From JAEUHO01 sp046350655 (GTDB lineage: Bacteria; Planctomycetota; PLA2; JAEUHO01): DNA of 64,000 nucleotides. The stretch covers positions 496,001 through 560,000 of the forward strand of contig JAXMAB010000005.1 in assembly GCA_046350655.1 (NCBI GenBank), given 5' to 3'. This document shows positions 17,809-27,087 of the stretch, one piece after another (the first letter of the stretch is position 1; each line of letters begins with the position of its first letter). The notes beneath the pieces are model-generated. The model had not been told where the DNA came from and ran no database searches. It was given only the letters and a program-made list of their open reading frames with translations. Made by a program: the position numbers and the translations under genes.

Positions 17809-19446
17809 TCAGAACTCGAACCGCGCGCTGGCCTGGACGGTGACGAACGTGTCCACGTCGTCGTCCTCGAGGCGCACGGAGAAGTCGAACTTCCAACGCC
17901 CCCACGGGGCGTAGGTGGCCTTCACGTACCCGTTCCACGAGTCCATCCGCTCGCTCGCGGTGTACAGGTCGGTCCGGTAGAGGGAGTAGTCGACGCCGGC
18001 CGCGAGCTTGAAGACGTCGCTCGGCTTGTAGCGGGCCTCGAAGGCGCCGGCGAACGTGTCCTCGTCGTCCGACACCCAGTAGTCGCCGGAGAGCGCGAAC
18101 GACCAGCAGGTGCGCGGCCAGCCGTCGAGGGCCAGCGTGGCGTAGAAGCGCCCGAACTGGCGGTTGAACGCCCCCTCGTCGTCCTGGTCGTAGAGCACGC
18201 GGCCCGTCGCGCCGACCTCGACGGTCGTGCAGTCCGACAGCGACTTCGCGACGGCGAGGTGCGCGTCCCAGTAGGGCATCAGCGTCTGCTCGATCGCGTA
18301 GTACGGGTCGAGGTCGTAGACGAGGGCGTTCTCCTCCTCGAGCTGCGTGCGGAACGAGCCGCGGAACGTCGCGTTGAGCCGCGGGGAGAAGGCGGTGCCG
18401 GAGAGGCCGAGCTCGCGCGGGTCGTCGTCCACCTGCTCGTACCACAGGCGGCCGTTCACCCACTCGCTCACGCGCTGGCGGAGCTCGGCGGTGATCAGGT
18501 TGTTCGTCGGGTCGCCGTAGAACTCGTTCTCGTCCTCGACGTAGACCCACTCGAGCGAGAAGTCGCCGCCGCGCCACGGCCGCACGGAGAAGCCGAGGCC
18601 GCCGATGAAGTCGCCCTCGGGCGACCCCTCGTAGAGGTGCGCGGGCAGGCCGACGAAGCCCGACGCCTGGAACTCCGCGCACCCGACCGGCGCGGTGAGG
18701 ACGTGGACGCCGTCCACGAGGAACGGGTACCCGCCGTCGATGTCCTGGCGCCCGACGCGGACCCGCTCGAGGGCGCCGCCCGCGAACCGGTAGCTCGCGT
18801 ACAGGTGGTAGAGACGGCCCGTCACGGGGGAGTCGTACGTGTCGTCGACGCTGTCGAAGACGTACGAGTCGTCGTTGCCGTCGAGGTCCTCGGCGAGGCG
18901 GCCGTAGAACGAGCCCGACCACCCGAGGTCGCTGTCCTTGCGGTAGGTGAGCGTGCCGTACTGGTACAGGTCGTTGTCGCTCTCGCCGTCGCCGCTCCGG
19001 CCGCGGTAGCGGACCGAGAACGAGCCGTGGAAGCAGCAGGGCTCGCTCCACGGGCGCACCGAGACCGGGGCGTCCGTCGGCAGGACCCCGGCCACCGCGG
19101 ACTTCTCCGCGGCCGTGGGGGCGGGCGGCGGCGTCGCCTTCGGGACGTCCGCGGGCAGCACCTCGGGCTTCTCCTCGGGCTTCGCCGCGTCCGCGGCGGC
19201 CTTCGGAGGCTCCGCGGCCGGCGGGGCCGGGGGCGCGGCGGGCGCCTCCGACGCGGGCCCGGCGGGCGGGGTCGCCGCGGGCGGGGTCGCCGCCGGCGGG
19301 TCCCCGGCCACGACGGCAGGGGCCGCGGAGACGGCCGGCGCGGCCGGAGGCGGCGGCGCGTCCTCGGCGCGGGCGGTCCCGGCGCCGGACACGAGCACGA
19401 CGGTCCCGAGGACCGCCGCGCACCAACGACGTGCTGTCGAACCCAT
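17809..19446 (-). CDS. Outer-membrane porin of a porin-cytochrome conduit (MtrB-like role)
   Basis: 545 residues. A signal peptide (AAVLGTVVLVSGAGTARA) and a Pro/Ala-rich stretch of about 90 residues come first. A long series of alternating amphipathic beta strands rich in aromatics follows (YGTLTYRKDSDLGWSGSFYGRL, RLYHLYASYRF, LYHLY-type girdles), ending in QASARFEF with the C-terminal Phe used by the BAM machinery. A CC pair (SEPCCFHG) precedes the first strand; MtrB also has cysteines near its N-terminus. I see no close sequence match to MtrB and assign the role from topology and from its place directly before the MtrA-like gene. The ATG at 19446 follows GGGAGGGAGGG; a GTG lies 24 bases upstream in the same frame. 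Confidence 0.82.
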   Translation of the reverse strand: MGSTARRWCAAVLGTVVLVSGAGTARAEDAPPPPAAPAVSAAPAVVAGDPPAATPPAATPPAGPASEAPAAPPAPPAAEPPKAAADAAKPEEKPEVLPADVPKATPPPAPTAAEKSAVAGVLPTDAPVSVRPWSEPCCFHGSFSVRYRGRSGDGESDNDLYQYGTLTYRKDSDLGWSGSFYGRLAEDLDGNDDSYVFDSVDDTYDSPVTGRLYHLYASYRFAGGALERVRVGRQDIDGGYPFLVDGVHVLTAPVGCAEFQASGFVGLPAHLYEGSPEGDFIGGLGFSVRPWRGGDFSLEWVYVEDENEFYGDPTNNLITAELRQRVSEWVNGRLWYEQVDDDPRELGLSGTAFSPRLNATFRGSFRTQLEEENALVYDLDPYYAIEQTLMPYWDAHLAVAKSLSDCTTVEVGATGRVLYDQDDEGAFNRQFGRFYATLALDGWPRTCWSFALSGDYWVSDDEDTFAGAFEARYKPSDVFKLAAGVDYSLYRTDLYTASERMDSWNGYVKATYAPWGRWKFDFSVRLEDDDVDTFVTVQASARFEF

Positions 19447-19576
19447 CACGAGCCCAACCCTCCCTCCCACCCGAACCCGGCCGCCCCGGACGGACGGCCG
19501 ACGAAACGACGCACCCGACAGGCCGACGGCGGAGGACCCTCCCAGGCCCCCGCCGCCGGCGTTCCGAGCCTCGGGC

Positions 19577-20218
19577 CTAGTGCTGGCCCTTCAGCGGCAC
19601 GTGGTCGTGCACGTTGTCCTTGGAGTCCTTCGCCTTCGTGAAGTCGAAGGCGTAGTCCTTCGGCATCGTCGGGCACTCCTTCACGTGGCACGGCGTGCAC
19701 GTCTCGGCCTTCGGGACCACCGCGCCGAGCTTCTCGATGTCGGCGAGCTTGAAGTCGGGGTGGTCCTTCTTGTACGGGCCGTACAGGCTGCCCGGGCCGT
19801 GGCAGGCCTCGCACGTCACGCCCTGGTTGAGCTTCATGCGCTCTTCCTCGGCGGGCGTGCAGGCGGCGCCGGCGGCCGGCGGGGCCGGGTACCCGGTCTC
19901 GGTGCCGTAGCCGGTCGTGTGGCACTTCAGGCACTTCGGGTCCTTCGTGTAGTCGGCCTTCGGGTCGAGGCCGCCCGCCGTCTTCTTCTCGGCGGCGACG
20001 TCGGGCTTGAGGCTCTCGAACGTCTTCGCCATGGACGTCTTCTTCCACGACGAGTGCTGCTTGAAGTGGCACTTCTTGCAGGCGTCGGCGCCGACGTAGG
20101 CCGGCTTGGGGTCGTCGGCCTGCGCGGTCGAGCGGCTCGTGAGGAGGCCGCCGACCAGGCCCGCGGTCGCGATCACGCCCGCGACGAGCCAGAAGGAGCG
20201 CACGGAAGGATGACGCAT
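19577..20218 (-). CDS. Periplasmic tetraheme cytochrome c (c554-like)
   Basis: 213 residues. The N-terminus (VRSFWLVAGVIATAGLVGGLL) is either a signal peptide or an uncleaved anchor. Four CXXCH motifs follow: CKKCH, CLKCH, CEACH and CTPCH. The opening YVGADACKKCHFKQHSSW and the later GVTCEACHGPGSLY match the cytochrome c554/multiheme family that binds haem in the periplasm. It lies between the inner-membrane CbcL-like oxidase and the outer-membrane porin-cytochrome genes, so the natural inference is a soluble or tethered shuttle between them. The start is the ATG at 20218, preceded by GGAG. A TAGGAT hexamer at 20289-20294 on this strand could be its -10. Confidence 0.88.
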   Translation of the reverse strand: MRHPSVRSFWLVAGVIATAGLVGGLLTSRSTAQADDPKPAYVGADACKKCHFKQHSSWKKTSMAKTFESLKPDVAAEKKTAGGLDPKADYTKDPKCLKCHTTGYGTETGYPAPPAAGAACTPAEEERMKLNQGVTCEACHGPGSLYGPYKKDHPDFKLADIEKLGAVVPKAETCTPCHVKECPTMPKDYAFDFTKAKDSKDNVHDHVPLKGQH

Positions 20219-20406
20219 GGAGATCTCCGAGGCCCGACCGCGGACCGCGTGGCCGTTCGCTGGCGCCGGGGTCCGTCGGGCCCTACGAATCCTACATCGG
20301 TCGTGGGTACGGAAACGAGAGGAGACGTGCCCCGCGGCCCCGCGAACGAGGGCCGCAGGACGCGATTCAGGCACGGTTCCGGTCCGGAATTCCGATTTCC
20401 CCCCGG

Positions 20407-22527
20407 TCAGGTGACGAGGCCGTAGATCATCAGCGCGAGCAGGGCCAGCGCGATGGAGAGCATGGTCCCGCCGACGACGTACGCGCGGCGCACGAGCCCC
20501 GCGTCCGGGGCGGGCAGGGCCTCGCGCTCGAGGCGGCCGTCCGCCTTCATGCGCTCGTACTCGGCGGGCCGCTCGAGCTTGAGCTCCTCCTCGGGGATGC
20601 GCCCCGTGAAGATGATCGGGTCGAGCGGGAACTTCCCGGGCCGCAGGTTGGCGTGGAAGAAGTGGACGCTGAAGATGAAGCCCGTCGCGAGCAGGGCCTC
20701 GTAGCTGTGGAGGATGTGGGCGAGGTTGACCGCCCACCCCGGCAGCACCGACGTCGAGGCGATCGGGAACCACATGATCAGGCCCGTGATCCCGATGAAG
20801 CCGACGCCCCAGACCTCGGCCCAGAAGTCGAACTTCTCCCAGTAGGTCCAGCGGTCGAAGTGCGGCCGCTGGCCGCCCTTGAAGAACCAGCGGAAGTTCG
20901 CGCGCAGGTCCTGGAGGTCCTTCCAGCGCGGCAGCATCGTGTGCGGGCCCTTGAAGAGGCCCTTCTCGCCGCGGAGCATCCGGCGCGCGATGTGGACGAG
21001 GTAGACGGCGAAGTAGGCGAAGGTGACGACGCCGCCGAGCCGGTGGAGGAACCGGACCGACGCCGGGCCGCCGAGCAGCCCGTAGAGCGCGTGGCCCCAC
21101 GCGGTGTCGTGGAACCGCAGCGGCATGCCGGTGAGCGCGAGCAGGAGGAACGTCGACGCCACCGTCATGTGCAGGATGCGGTAGAAGGGCGGCCAGCGCT
21201 GGTACCACCGCCCGCCGAGGTGGCCGTGGTGGGGCATGGGCTCGCGGATCGCCCGCAGGAACCACAGCAGGATGTGCAGGCCCGCGAGGCACCACACCAC
21301 GACGATCAGCGTCGTCATGATGGTGCGCGCCCAGTAGAGGACGGGCCACTTCTCCTTGTCGTCCGGGTTCGCGTGCACCGCGTACGTCGCGAACGCGTCG
21401 GTCGCGCCGGCGTGGCACGTCGCGCAGGTCTTCGTCCGCGGCCCCGGGTGGTGGACCGACGACTTCGGGTCCGCGGTCGGCAGGATGTCGTGGGCCGTGT
21501 GGCAGTCGGTGCACGACGCGACGCCGCCGCCGCCGAGGTCCGACACGCGGCCGTGGTACGTGTTGCGGTACGAGCCGAGCTTCGCCTCGTGGCACTCGCC
21601 GCACGTGTCCATCACCAGGCGCTTGAAGTCCGCCTCCGTGAGCGGGTCGCGGATGTGGTGCGGCTTGTGGCACGTCGTGCACGTCGCCGGCTCCCTGCCG
21701 ACCGCGTTCTTGTCGGTCGCGTGCCGCGCCGTCATCCCGTGCACGCTCCGCTTGTACTGCGCGAGCACGCCGGCGTGGCACTTGCCGCACGTCGCGCTGA
21801 CGTTGTCCGGGTGGACGGGCGAGGCGAGGTCCTTCACCCCCACGACCTTGTGGCCGCCGTGGCACGTGACGCACGTCGCGGTCACGACGAGGCCGGACTT
21901 GAGCAGCCCCTTGCTGTGCGTGTCGTCGGTGTAGCGCTCCGACATCAGCTTCGCGACCTCGGCGTCGCCCCGCGCGTCCGGCGCGAAGTGGCACGAGCCG
22001 CACGTCAGCGGCACGTTGAGCGGGTAGAGCCGCGAGGCCGGGTCCGTCGGCTTGCGGATGTCGTGGGCGGCGCCGTGGCACGCCACGCACGACGGGGCGC
22101 GCCGCTCGGCCGGCGGCGGCTTCTCGCCCTCCGGCGGCAGCTGCGCGGCCTTCTTGTGCGACGACTCGAGGACCTGGGCGGCCTCCTTGTCGTGGCACTC
22201 CGCGCACCCGACGGTCTTGGCCTCCTTCGAGTGCGGCGCGGTCTCGAAGTCGAAGTGGCACTCGGTGCAGTCCTTCTTCCCGTGCACCGACGCGGCGTGG
22301 GCCTTCGCGTCCACGAGGTGCTTGCCGGCCTTCGCGGGGTCCGCGTGGCAGGCGAGGCAGCCGTCGTTCGGCGACGGCTTGGCCGGCGCGGCGGGCGGCG
22401 CGTCGCCGTCCCCCGCGCGCGCGATCGCGCCGCGCACCGAGGCGACGGCGACCGCGACGAGAAACACGAGCAACCCCGCGACCCACGCCCCTCGCGCGCG
22501 GCCCCTGCCGTCGACCCGTCCGCCCAT
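20407..22527 (-). CDS. CbcL-like fusion: multiheme c domain plus membrane cytochrome b (quinol oxidoreductase)
   Basis: 706 residues. An N-terminal helix is followed by ~390 residues with eleven CXXCH motifs (CLACH, CTECH, CAECH, CVACH, CGSCH, CVTCH, CGKCH, CTTCH, CGECH, CTDCH, CATCH). About six transmembrane helices follow from near residue 405 to the end. Conserved His residues lie in the helices and loops (GLHILLW, RILHMTVAS, RFLHRLGGVV, LAHILHSYEAL, FSVHFFH) and can ligate b haems. This is the architecture of Geobacter CbcL, which oxidises menaquinol at the inner membrane and passes electrons to periplasmic cytochromes. GGAGGTGCGCC precedes the ATG at 22527. It heads the conduit genes and follows the cytochrome c maturation genes. 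Confidence 0.9.
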   Translation of the reverse strand: MGGRVDGRGRARGAWVAGLLVFLVAVAVASVRGAIARAGDGDAPPAAPAKPSPNDGCLACHADPAKAGKHLVDAKAHAASVHGKKDCTECHFDFETAPHSKEAKTVGCAECHDKEAAQVLESSHKKAAQLPPEGEKPPPAERRAPSCVACHGAAHDIRKPTDPASRLYPLNVPLTCGSCHFAPDARGDAEVAKLMSERYTDDTHSKGLLKSGLVVTATCVTCHGGHKVVGVKDLASPVHPDNVSATCGKCHAGVLAQYKRSVHGMTARHATDKNAVGREPATCTTCHKPHHIRDPLTEADFKRLVMDTCGECHEAKLGSYRNTYHGRVSDLGGGGVASCTDCHTAHDILPTADPKSSVHHPGPRTKTCATCHAGATDAFATYAVHANPDDKEKWPVLYWARTIMTTLIVVVWCLAGLHILLWFLRAIREPMPHHGHLGGRWYQRWPPFYRILHMTVASTFLLLALTGMPLRFHDTAWGHALYGLLGGPASVRFLHRLGGVVTFAYFAVYLVHIARRMLRGEKGLFKGPHTMLPRWKDLQDLRANFRWFFKGGQRPHFDRWTYWEKFDFWAEVWGVGFIGITGLIMWFPIASTSVLPGWAVNLAHILHSYEALLATGFIFSVHFFHANLRPGKFPLDPIIFTGRIPEEELKLERPAEYERMKADGRLEREALPAPDAGLVRRAYVVGGTMLSIALALLALMIYGLVT

Positions 22528-22710
22528 GGCGCACCTCCCACGGTCGCGGCGGGCCGTGCCGGCGCGTCGTCGGACGCGTCGGCGCGCGGCCTGCGCACGC
22601 CCGCCGATCCCGCGCGACGCGCGCGACCGAGGTCGCGCGAGGGGCACGGGAGTCGGAGTATATGCTCCGCTTCGTCGCGAGCCGCCGCGGGGGACGAGCG
22701 TTCCCCGCGA

Positions 22711-24723
22711 TCAGCCGGTCGTCGTGGCCGAAGCCCCGCTTCCACGACGGAAGAGGTACGAGAAGCCCGCCGCGAGCACGAGCGCCTCGACCCCGTAGAA
22801 GATCGTGAGCGTGGTGATCACGCCCTGCGTGAAACCGTACGCGTGGAGTCCGATGCCGAGGTGGTTGACGTGCCACCACGAGAACGCGACGACCATGCCC
22901 TGCGCGACCGTCGCCATCGCGAGGCCGAACGTCTTGAGGTAGCCGCCGAGCCGCGCGTGCAGGATCGCGAGCTGCGCGAGGCAGATCATCAGCGCGCCGT
23001 TCTCCTTCGGGTCCCAGCCCCAGAAGCGGCCCCACGAGTCGTTGGCCCAGATGCCGCCGAGGATCGTGCCGACGACGCTGAAGAGCAGCCCGAACGCCAG
23101 CATCCCGTACGTCATCTTGCCGACGGCGCGGTAGAAGCCCTCGTCGCCGCGCTTCCAGCCGAGCGCGCGGCCCAGGACCGTGACGTGCGCCATGGCCGCG
23201 GCGACCAGGCCGCCGGTGTAGCCGATGGCGATGCACGTGACGTGCAGCGTGAGCCAGTAGTTCGTGTCGAGGACCGCCACGAGCTGCGGCATCGTGTCCT
23301 CGCCCTTCAGCGACTCGTAGCTGTTGGCGAGCATGAGCCCGAGCGCCCCGAGGACGGGGGCGAGCGTCAGCGCGATGCCGCGGCGGTCGAAGGCCTCCGT
23401 CACGGCGCACGCCGCGACGCCGAGCGCGGAGATGAACAGCACCGTCTCGTACAGCGTGCTGATCGGGGGGCGCTCGCGCAGGATGCAGCGCATCACGATG
23501 CCGGTGACCTGCAGCGCGAGGGCGCCGAGGAGGACGGTCCACGCCGCCCGCCGCACCCAGCGGTTGGTGACGACCCAGCCCGCCGCCACGAGGAGGAACG
23601 CGAGGATGTACAGCCCCGCGCCGCGGTGGAAGGGGTCGAGGCGGTTCAGCGACACCTCGAGGGGGATCTTCCGGTACTCGCCGCGCGCGCGGGCCATCCG
23701 CTCCGCCGTGGTCGAGACCTCGCGCAGGCCGGCGAGGAACGCCGGGCGGTCGCCCACCGAGGCGGCCATGCGCGCGAGGCCGCCCATCAGGGCGTTCACG
23801 TCGTCGGGCAGGACGATCCCCTCGGCGACGGCCTGGAGCGCCTCGCCGGGCGTGAACCACGTCTCCTGCTCGTCGACGGGTCCCGGCGGCGGGACCAGCG
23901 CGAGCGCGTGCGCCGACTCCGACAGCTCCCGCAGCCGCGAGAGGAGGCTCGCGACGCCCGGGTCGGAGGGCGCGGCGGCGCCGCCGTGCGGGTCGCCGTG
24001 CGGGTCGCCGCGCGGCATCACCGCGCCGAGCGCGTCCGCGCGCGCGAGCACGTCCGCGACGCCCACGCGGTCCTTGCCGCCGAACACGGCCTTCAGCGCC
24101 GGCGACGCCGACACGTCGAGCTCGGCCCGGCCGAAGTCGGCGAGGTGCGACAGGCGCTCGAACGTCGTGGTGCCGCGGTAGAGGTCCAGGACGCCGTGCT
24201 GGACGGGCGTCAGGAGCTTCGCGTCCACCTTCATGTACGCGAGGCCCAGCTCGCGCAGCTTGCCCGCGGCGGGCTTCAGGGCCTCGTAGGGGTACAGGTC
24301 GCGCTTCTTCTTCCCCTCGTGGGCGAGCCCCACCGCGTCGAGGACCTCGTCGTTCTCGACGAGGAAGCACGGGTGCTTCTCGGCCAGCGCGGGCCGGAAC
24401 ACGACGTCGAGCAGCCAGGCCGTCGGCGTGAGGGACTCGCCGGACGCGTCCTTCGTCGAGCGCTTGTGCGCGATCCCGAGGAGCGTGTACGTCGCGAACG
24501 TGTCGAGGGGCTTCACGCGCCCGCCGTCCTGCACGGGCAGCCGGGCCGCGAGGTCGAGGACCTCGTCGCCCCACGGCGTCGCGGAGGCGCCGGACGGCGT
24601 CGCCGCCGCCGGGCCGTCGGCGGCGGCCGGGACGGCGAGGAGCTGCGACGCGAGGCCCGCGCCGAGCGCGCGGGCGAGCGCCGCGACGGTCGCGGGGCGG
24701 CGGAAAGTCGGCGGGCGGGTCAT
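22711..24723 (-). CDS. ccsA: CcsA/ResC-like haem lyase subunit with large N-terminal extension
   Basis: 670 residues. The C-terminal half (about 385-670) is a polytopic membrane domain with the WWD-type haem-handling segment WANDSWGRFWGWDPKENGALM and conserved His residues (LTLHVTC, WWHVNHLG). This is system II cytochrome c synthase, which exports haem and attaches it to CXXCH. The first ~380 residues form an exported-looking domain with a signal-like start and a His/Gly loop (DPHGDPHGG), an extension seen in some CcsA/NrfF-like proteins of this type. The ATG at 24723 overlaps the resB stop (ATGA), so the pair is translationally coupled. It supplies haem attachment for the cytochromes downstream. 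Confidence 0.9.
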   Translation of the reverse strand: MTRPPTFRRPATVAALARALGAGLASQLLAVPAAADGPAAATPSGASATPWGDEVLDLAARLPVQDGGRVKPLDTFATYTLLGIAHKRSTKDASGESLTPTAWLLDVVFRPALAEKHPCFLVENDEVLDAVGLAHEGKKKRDLYPYEALKPAAGKLRELGLAYMKVDAKLLTPVQHGVLDLYRGTTTFERLSHLADFGRAELDVSASPALKAVFGGKDRVGVADVLARADALGAVMPRGDPHGDPHGGAAAPSDPGVASLLSRLRELSESAHALALVPPPGPVDEQETWFTPGEALQAVAEGIVLPDDVNALMGGLARMAASVGDRPAFLAGLREVSTTAERMARARGEYRKIPLEVSLNRLDPFHRGAGLYILAFLLVAAGWVVTNRWVRRAAWTVLLGALALQVTGIVMRCILRERPPISTLYETVLFISALGVAACAVTEAFDRRGIALTLAPVLGALGLMLANSYESLKGEDTMPQLVAVLDTNYWLTLHVTCIAIGYTGGLVAAAMAHVTVLGRALGWKRGDEGFYRAVGKMTYGMLAFGLLFSVVGTILGGIWANDSWGRFWGWDPKENGALMICLAQLAILHARLGGYLKTFGLAMATVAQGMVVAFSWWHVNHLGIGLHAYGFTQGVITTLTIFYGVEALVLAAGFSYLFRRGSGASATTTG

Positions 24724-25940
24724 GCGGCGCTCCCGGCGGCGGCCCGGCGGCGCGCCTCCTTGACGAGATGGAGGACGAACTTGGTGAGGAAGTGCGCGAG
24801 CAGCCCCAGGAAGATGACGCCGCACGCGTACTTCGGCACCTGGTCGCTCGGGTTGCGCACGACCGAGAACGTCGAGAAGAGCCGCGTGCCCGGCGCCGCG
24901 CCCTCGGGGCCCCAGCCGGACTGGTAGAAGGTGTAGCCGTGGTGGCGCAGCGGGGCGTTCATCGTGATGTGCGCCGCCGCGTCGACGCCGCCCTCCGTGC
25001 GCGTGACGAAGGACGAGAACCGGCGGGCCATCCCGATGCCCGGGTGGTCCTCCTTCACGAACCGGTCGAGCGTGACGCGGAACGGGAGCGCCCAGCGCAC
25101 CTTCCGCAGCTCGACCTCGAAGCGGCGCCCGTCCTCCTCGTGCACCCACGGCAGGCCCTGCAGGCCCCACAGGAGCGTGCGCGCCCGCGCGGTGCCGCCG
25201 TCCTTGCCCGCGAGCGCGACGAGGGCGCCGGGCAGGTTGCGCTCGGCCTCCTTCTCGGCCTTGCGCGTCTCGAGACGCCAGCCGTCCACGGCGTCGGCGC
25301 CGCTCCCGCGCGCCGGCTCCGTGTTGCGCCGCCACCGGCTCACCACCACGTCGAACGGCAGCCGGGCGGAGGCGAACCGGACGGTGTCGTCCTCGTCGAG
25401 CGCCATCAGCCGTCGCGACGGGAGCACGAACTCCGTGGCGGCGCCGCCGTCCTTGCGCTCGCGGACGACGATCTCCCAGTCGTGGTAGCTCGCGAACTCG
25501 TCCGAGGCCTGACCCTCGTAGAGCGTCATCTGGCCCTTGTCCGACAGGAGCCACTCCACGTAGCTCCCGCCGAGGAGGAGCAGGATGCCGAGGTGCGCCA
25601 CGAGGACGCCCGCGGTCGTCCAGCGCTTGCGCATCCGGACGACGCCGCCGACCACGAGGTTCAGCGCGAGCAGCACGAGCACGGGCGTCGCGCCGGGCAG
25701 CGGGATCGAGAGGAAGCCGATGTCGTGGACGACGAACCACGACTCGAAGTACTTCACCTGCACGTCGAGCAGGCTCATGTGCGCCTGCTCGAGGGTCCCG
25801 AAGAACGTCAGGACGAGCAGCAGGAGCAGCAGCACGATCGCGAGCGCGTAGGACGACAGCACCGCCACGACGCGTCGCAGCAGGCCGGACATCGGACCGA
25901 CGGCGGAGGTCGCCGCGGCGGGGAGGGGGCCGTCACTCAC
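24720..25940 (-). CDS. resB: ResB-like cytochrome c biogenesis protein
   Basis: 406 residues. Membrane helices lie near 25-50, 70-95 and 105-130. A large periplasmic domain follows, and a last helix (YACGVIFLGLLAHFLTKFVLH) is at about 365-390. LLLLLLVLTFFGTLEQA and HHGYTFYQSGW near 340 are typical of ResB (Ccs1), the partner of CcsA in system II maturation. I give the GTG start at 25940, which lies inside the stop region of the preceding lipoprotein gene (GTGAGTGA). An ATG at 25892 would remove only 16 residues before the first helix. The 3' end overlaps ccsA by 4 bases. Confidence 0.88.
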   Translation of the reverse strand: MSDGPLPAAATSAVGPMSGLLRRVVAVLSSYALAIVLLLLLLVLTFFGTLEQAHMSLLDVQVKYFESWFVVHDIGFLSIPLPGATPVLVLLALNLVVGGVVRMRKRWTTAGVLVAHLGILLLLGGSYVEWLLSDKGQMTLYEGQASDEFASYHDWEIVVRERKDGGAATEFVLPSRRLMALDEDDTVRFASARLPFDVVVSRWRRNTEPARGSGADAVDGWRLETRKAEKEAERNLPGALVALAGKDGGTARARTLLWGLQGLPWVHEEDGRRFEVELRKVRWALPFRVTLDRFVKEDHPGIGMARRFSSFVTRTEGGVDAAAHITMNAPLRHHGYTFYQSGWGPEGAAPGTRLFSTFSVVRNPSDQVPKYACGVIFLGLLAHFLTKFVLHLVKEARRRAAAGSAA

Positions 25941-27087
25941 GGAAGGACTCGCAGAAGGCGCGGAAACGGTCCTGTTCGCCGCGCACCTCGGCGGCGGGGC
26001 CGGTCATCTTCACGAACACCATGTCGCCGGGCCGCTCGAGCGCCATGCCGAGAAGCATGGAGCCGGAGGCGCCCGCGCCGCCGCCCATCCCCGCGTAGGC
26101 GCCCTCGACGGCGAGGAACACCGCGGTCCCGCCGAGCACCTGCGCGCGGGGCAGCGCCCCGAACTCGGCGTCGGAGAGCGGCCCGGCGCCCATCTGGCCG
26201 CGCCAGCGGTCGAGGTTGGCGCGCACGCCGCCCGCGGTCCCCTTGAGGATCGACACCGCGACCTCGCTGCCCGGCGCGCCGGACGGGACGAACGTCGCGA
26301 CGCGCATCGACCGCGCCGGGCCCTGGACCCAGCCCGCGGGCGCCGTCCAGCGGAACGGCGCGTCGGACGCCGGCGCGCGCTCCGGCGCCGCGCCGCCCCC
26401 CGCCGCGGCCGCGTCGCGGCCCGCGGCGCCCTTGCCCGCGGCGATCGACGCCGCGAGCTCGAGCAGCCGCGGCACCTCCGCGTCCACCGACGCGGCCGGG
26501 CCGGTCAGCTTGAGGAACGCGGTCGCCTGGGGCAGCTCGGCCACGAGGCCGACGAGCTTCGCGCCCTCGACCGAGGCCCCGCCCCCCATCCCGACGTACG
26601 TGCCGGCGAGCTCGACGAACTTCGCGGGCCGGCCCAGCAGCGTGCCCTTCGTCGGCAGCGCGGCCACCGCCGCCTCGTCGGCCGGCGCGAGCGACATCTG
26701 CTTCCGCCAGCGGTTCACGTTCGGGACGAGGCCGCCGCCCGTGGCGGGCAGCGTGCTGAACGTGCACTCCGTCCCGGGCGCCGCCGTGACCTTCCATCCC
26801 GCGGTCCGCATCGGCGCCGCCGGCAGCGGCTCCCAGCCCGCCGGCGTCGACCACGTGAACGCGACGCCTCCGTTCGCCGCGCCGCCCGCGCCGCCCGCGC
26901 CCCCGCCGTGCGCGTCGGCGGGCGTCTCGCCGCGCAGGCGCTGGTCGAGCGTCGAACGCGGCGCGGGGACGCCGGCGTCGGGGCGCTCGCGCACGTCGGT
27001 GATCTCGACCACCTCGCCGCGCCCGCAGCCGGACGAGAGGAGGCCCAGGGCAGCGGCCAGCACGAGGAGCGGCGGACGGGCGGTCAT
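25933..27087 (-). CDS. Lipoprotein with two related domains, first gene of the ccs operon
   Basis: 384 residues. The lipoprotein signal is MTARPPLLVLAAALGLLSSGC. The body is two homologous halves of about 140 residues. Each starts W(S/T)xPAGW (TWSTPAGWEPLP; RWTAPAGWVQGP) and continues with NxxRWRxQM, a LGG/LLGRPA strand, a GxYxGMGGG loop and LKLTGPAA/VKMTGPAA. This pattern suggests a duplicated PsbP/Mog1-like fold, but I cannot prove that. Its stop overlaps the resB start, so it is part of the cytochrome c maturation operon and may assist it from the periplasmic side of a membrane. Function unknown. Confidence 0.75.
   Translation of the reverse strand: MTARPPLLVLAAALGLLSSGCGRGEVVEITDVRERPDAGVPAPRSTLDQRLRGETPADAHGGGAGGAGGAANGGVAFTWSTPAGWEPLPAAPMRTAGWKVTAAPGTECTFSTLPATGGGLVPNVNRWRKQMSLAPADEAAVAALPTKGTLLGRPAKFVELAGTYVGMGGGASVEGAKLVGLVAELPQATAFLKLTGPAASVDAEVPRLLELAASIAAGKGAAGRDAAAAGGGAAPERAPASDAPFRWTAPAGWVQGPARSMRVATFVPSGAPGSEVAVSILKGTAGGVRANLDRWRGQMGAGPLSDAEFGALPRAQVLGGTAVFLAVEGAYAGMGGGAGASGSMLLGMALERPGDMVFVKMTGPAAEVRGEQDRFRAFCESFRE

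Noticed and set aside
17809..19470. GTG start of the porin at 19470
   Set aside because: The ATG at 19446 has GGGAGGGAGGG at a good distance and gives a cleaner signal peptide.
20653..24927. 1424-codon plus-strand open frame across the cytochrome and ccs genes
   Set aside because: Antisense shadow of clearly identified multiheme, CcsA and ResB genes; its composition is Arg/Glu/Val repeats without structure.
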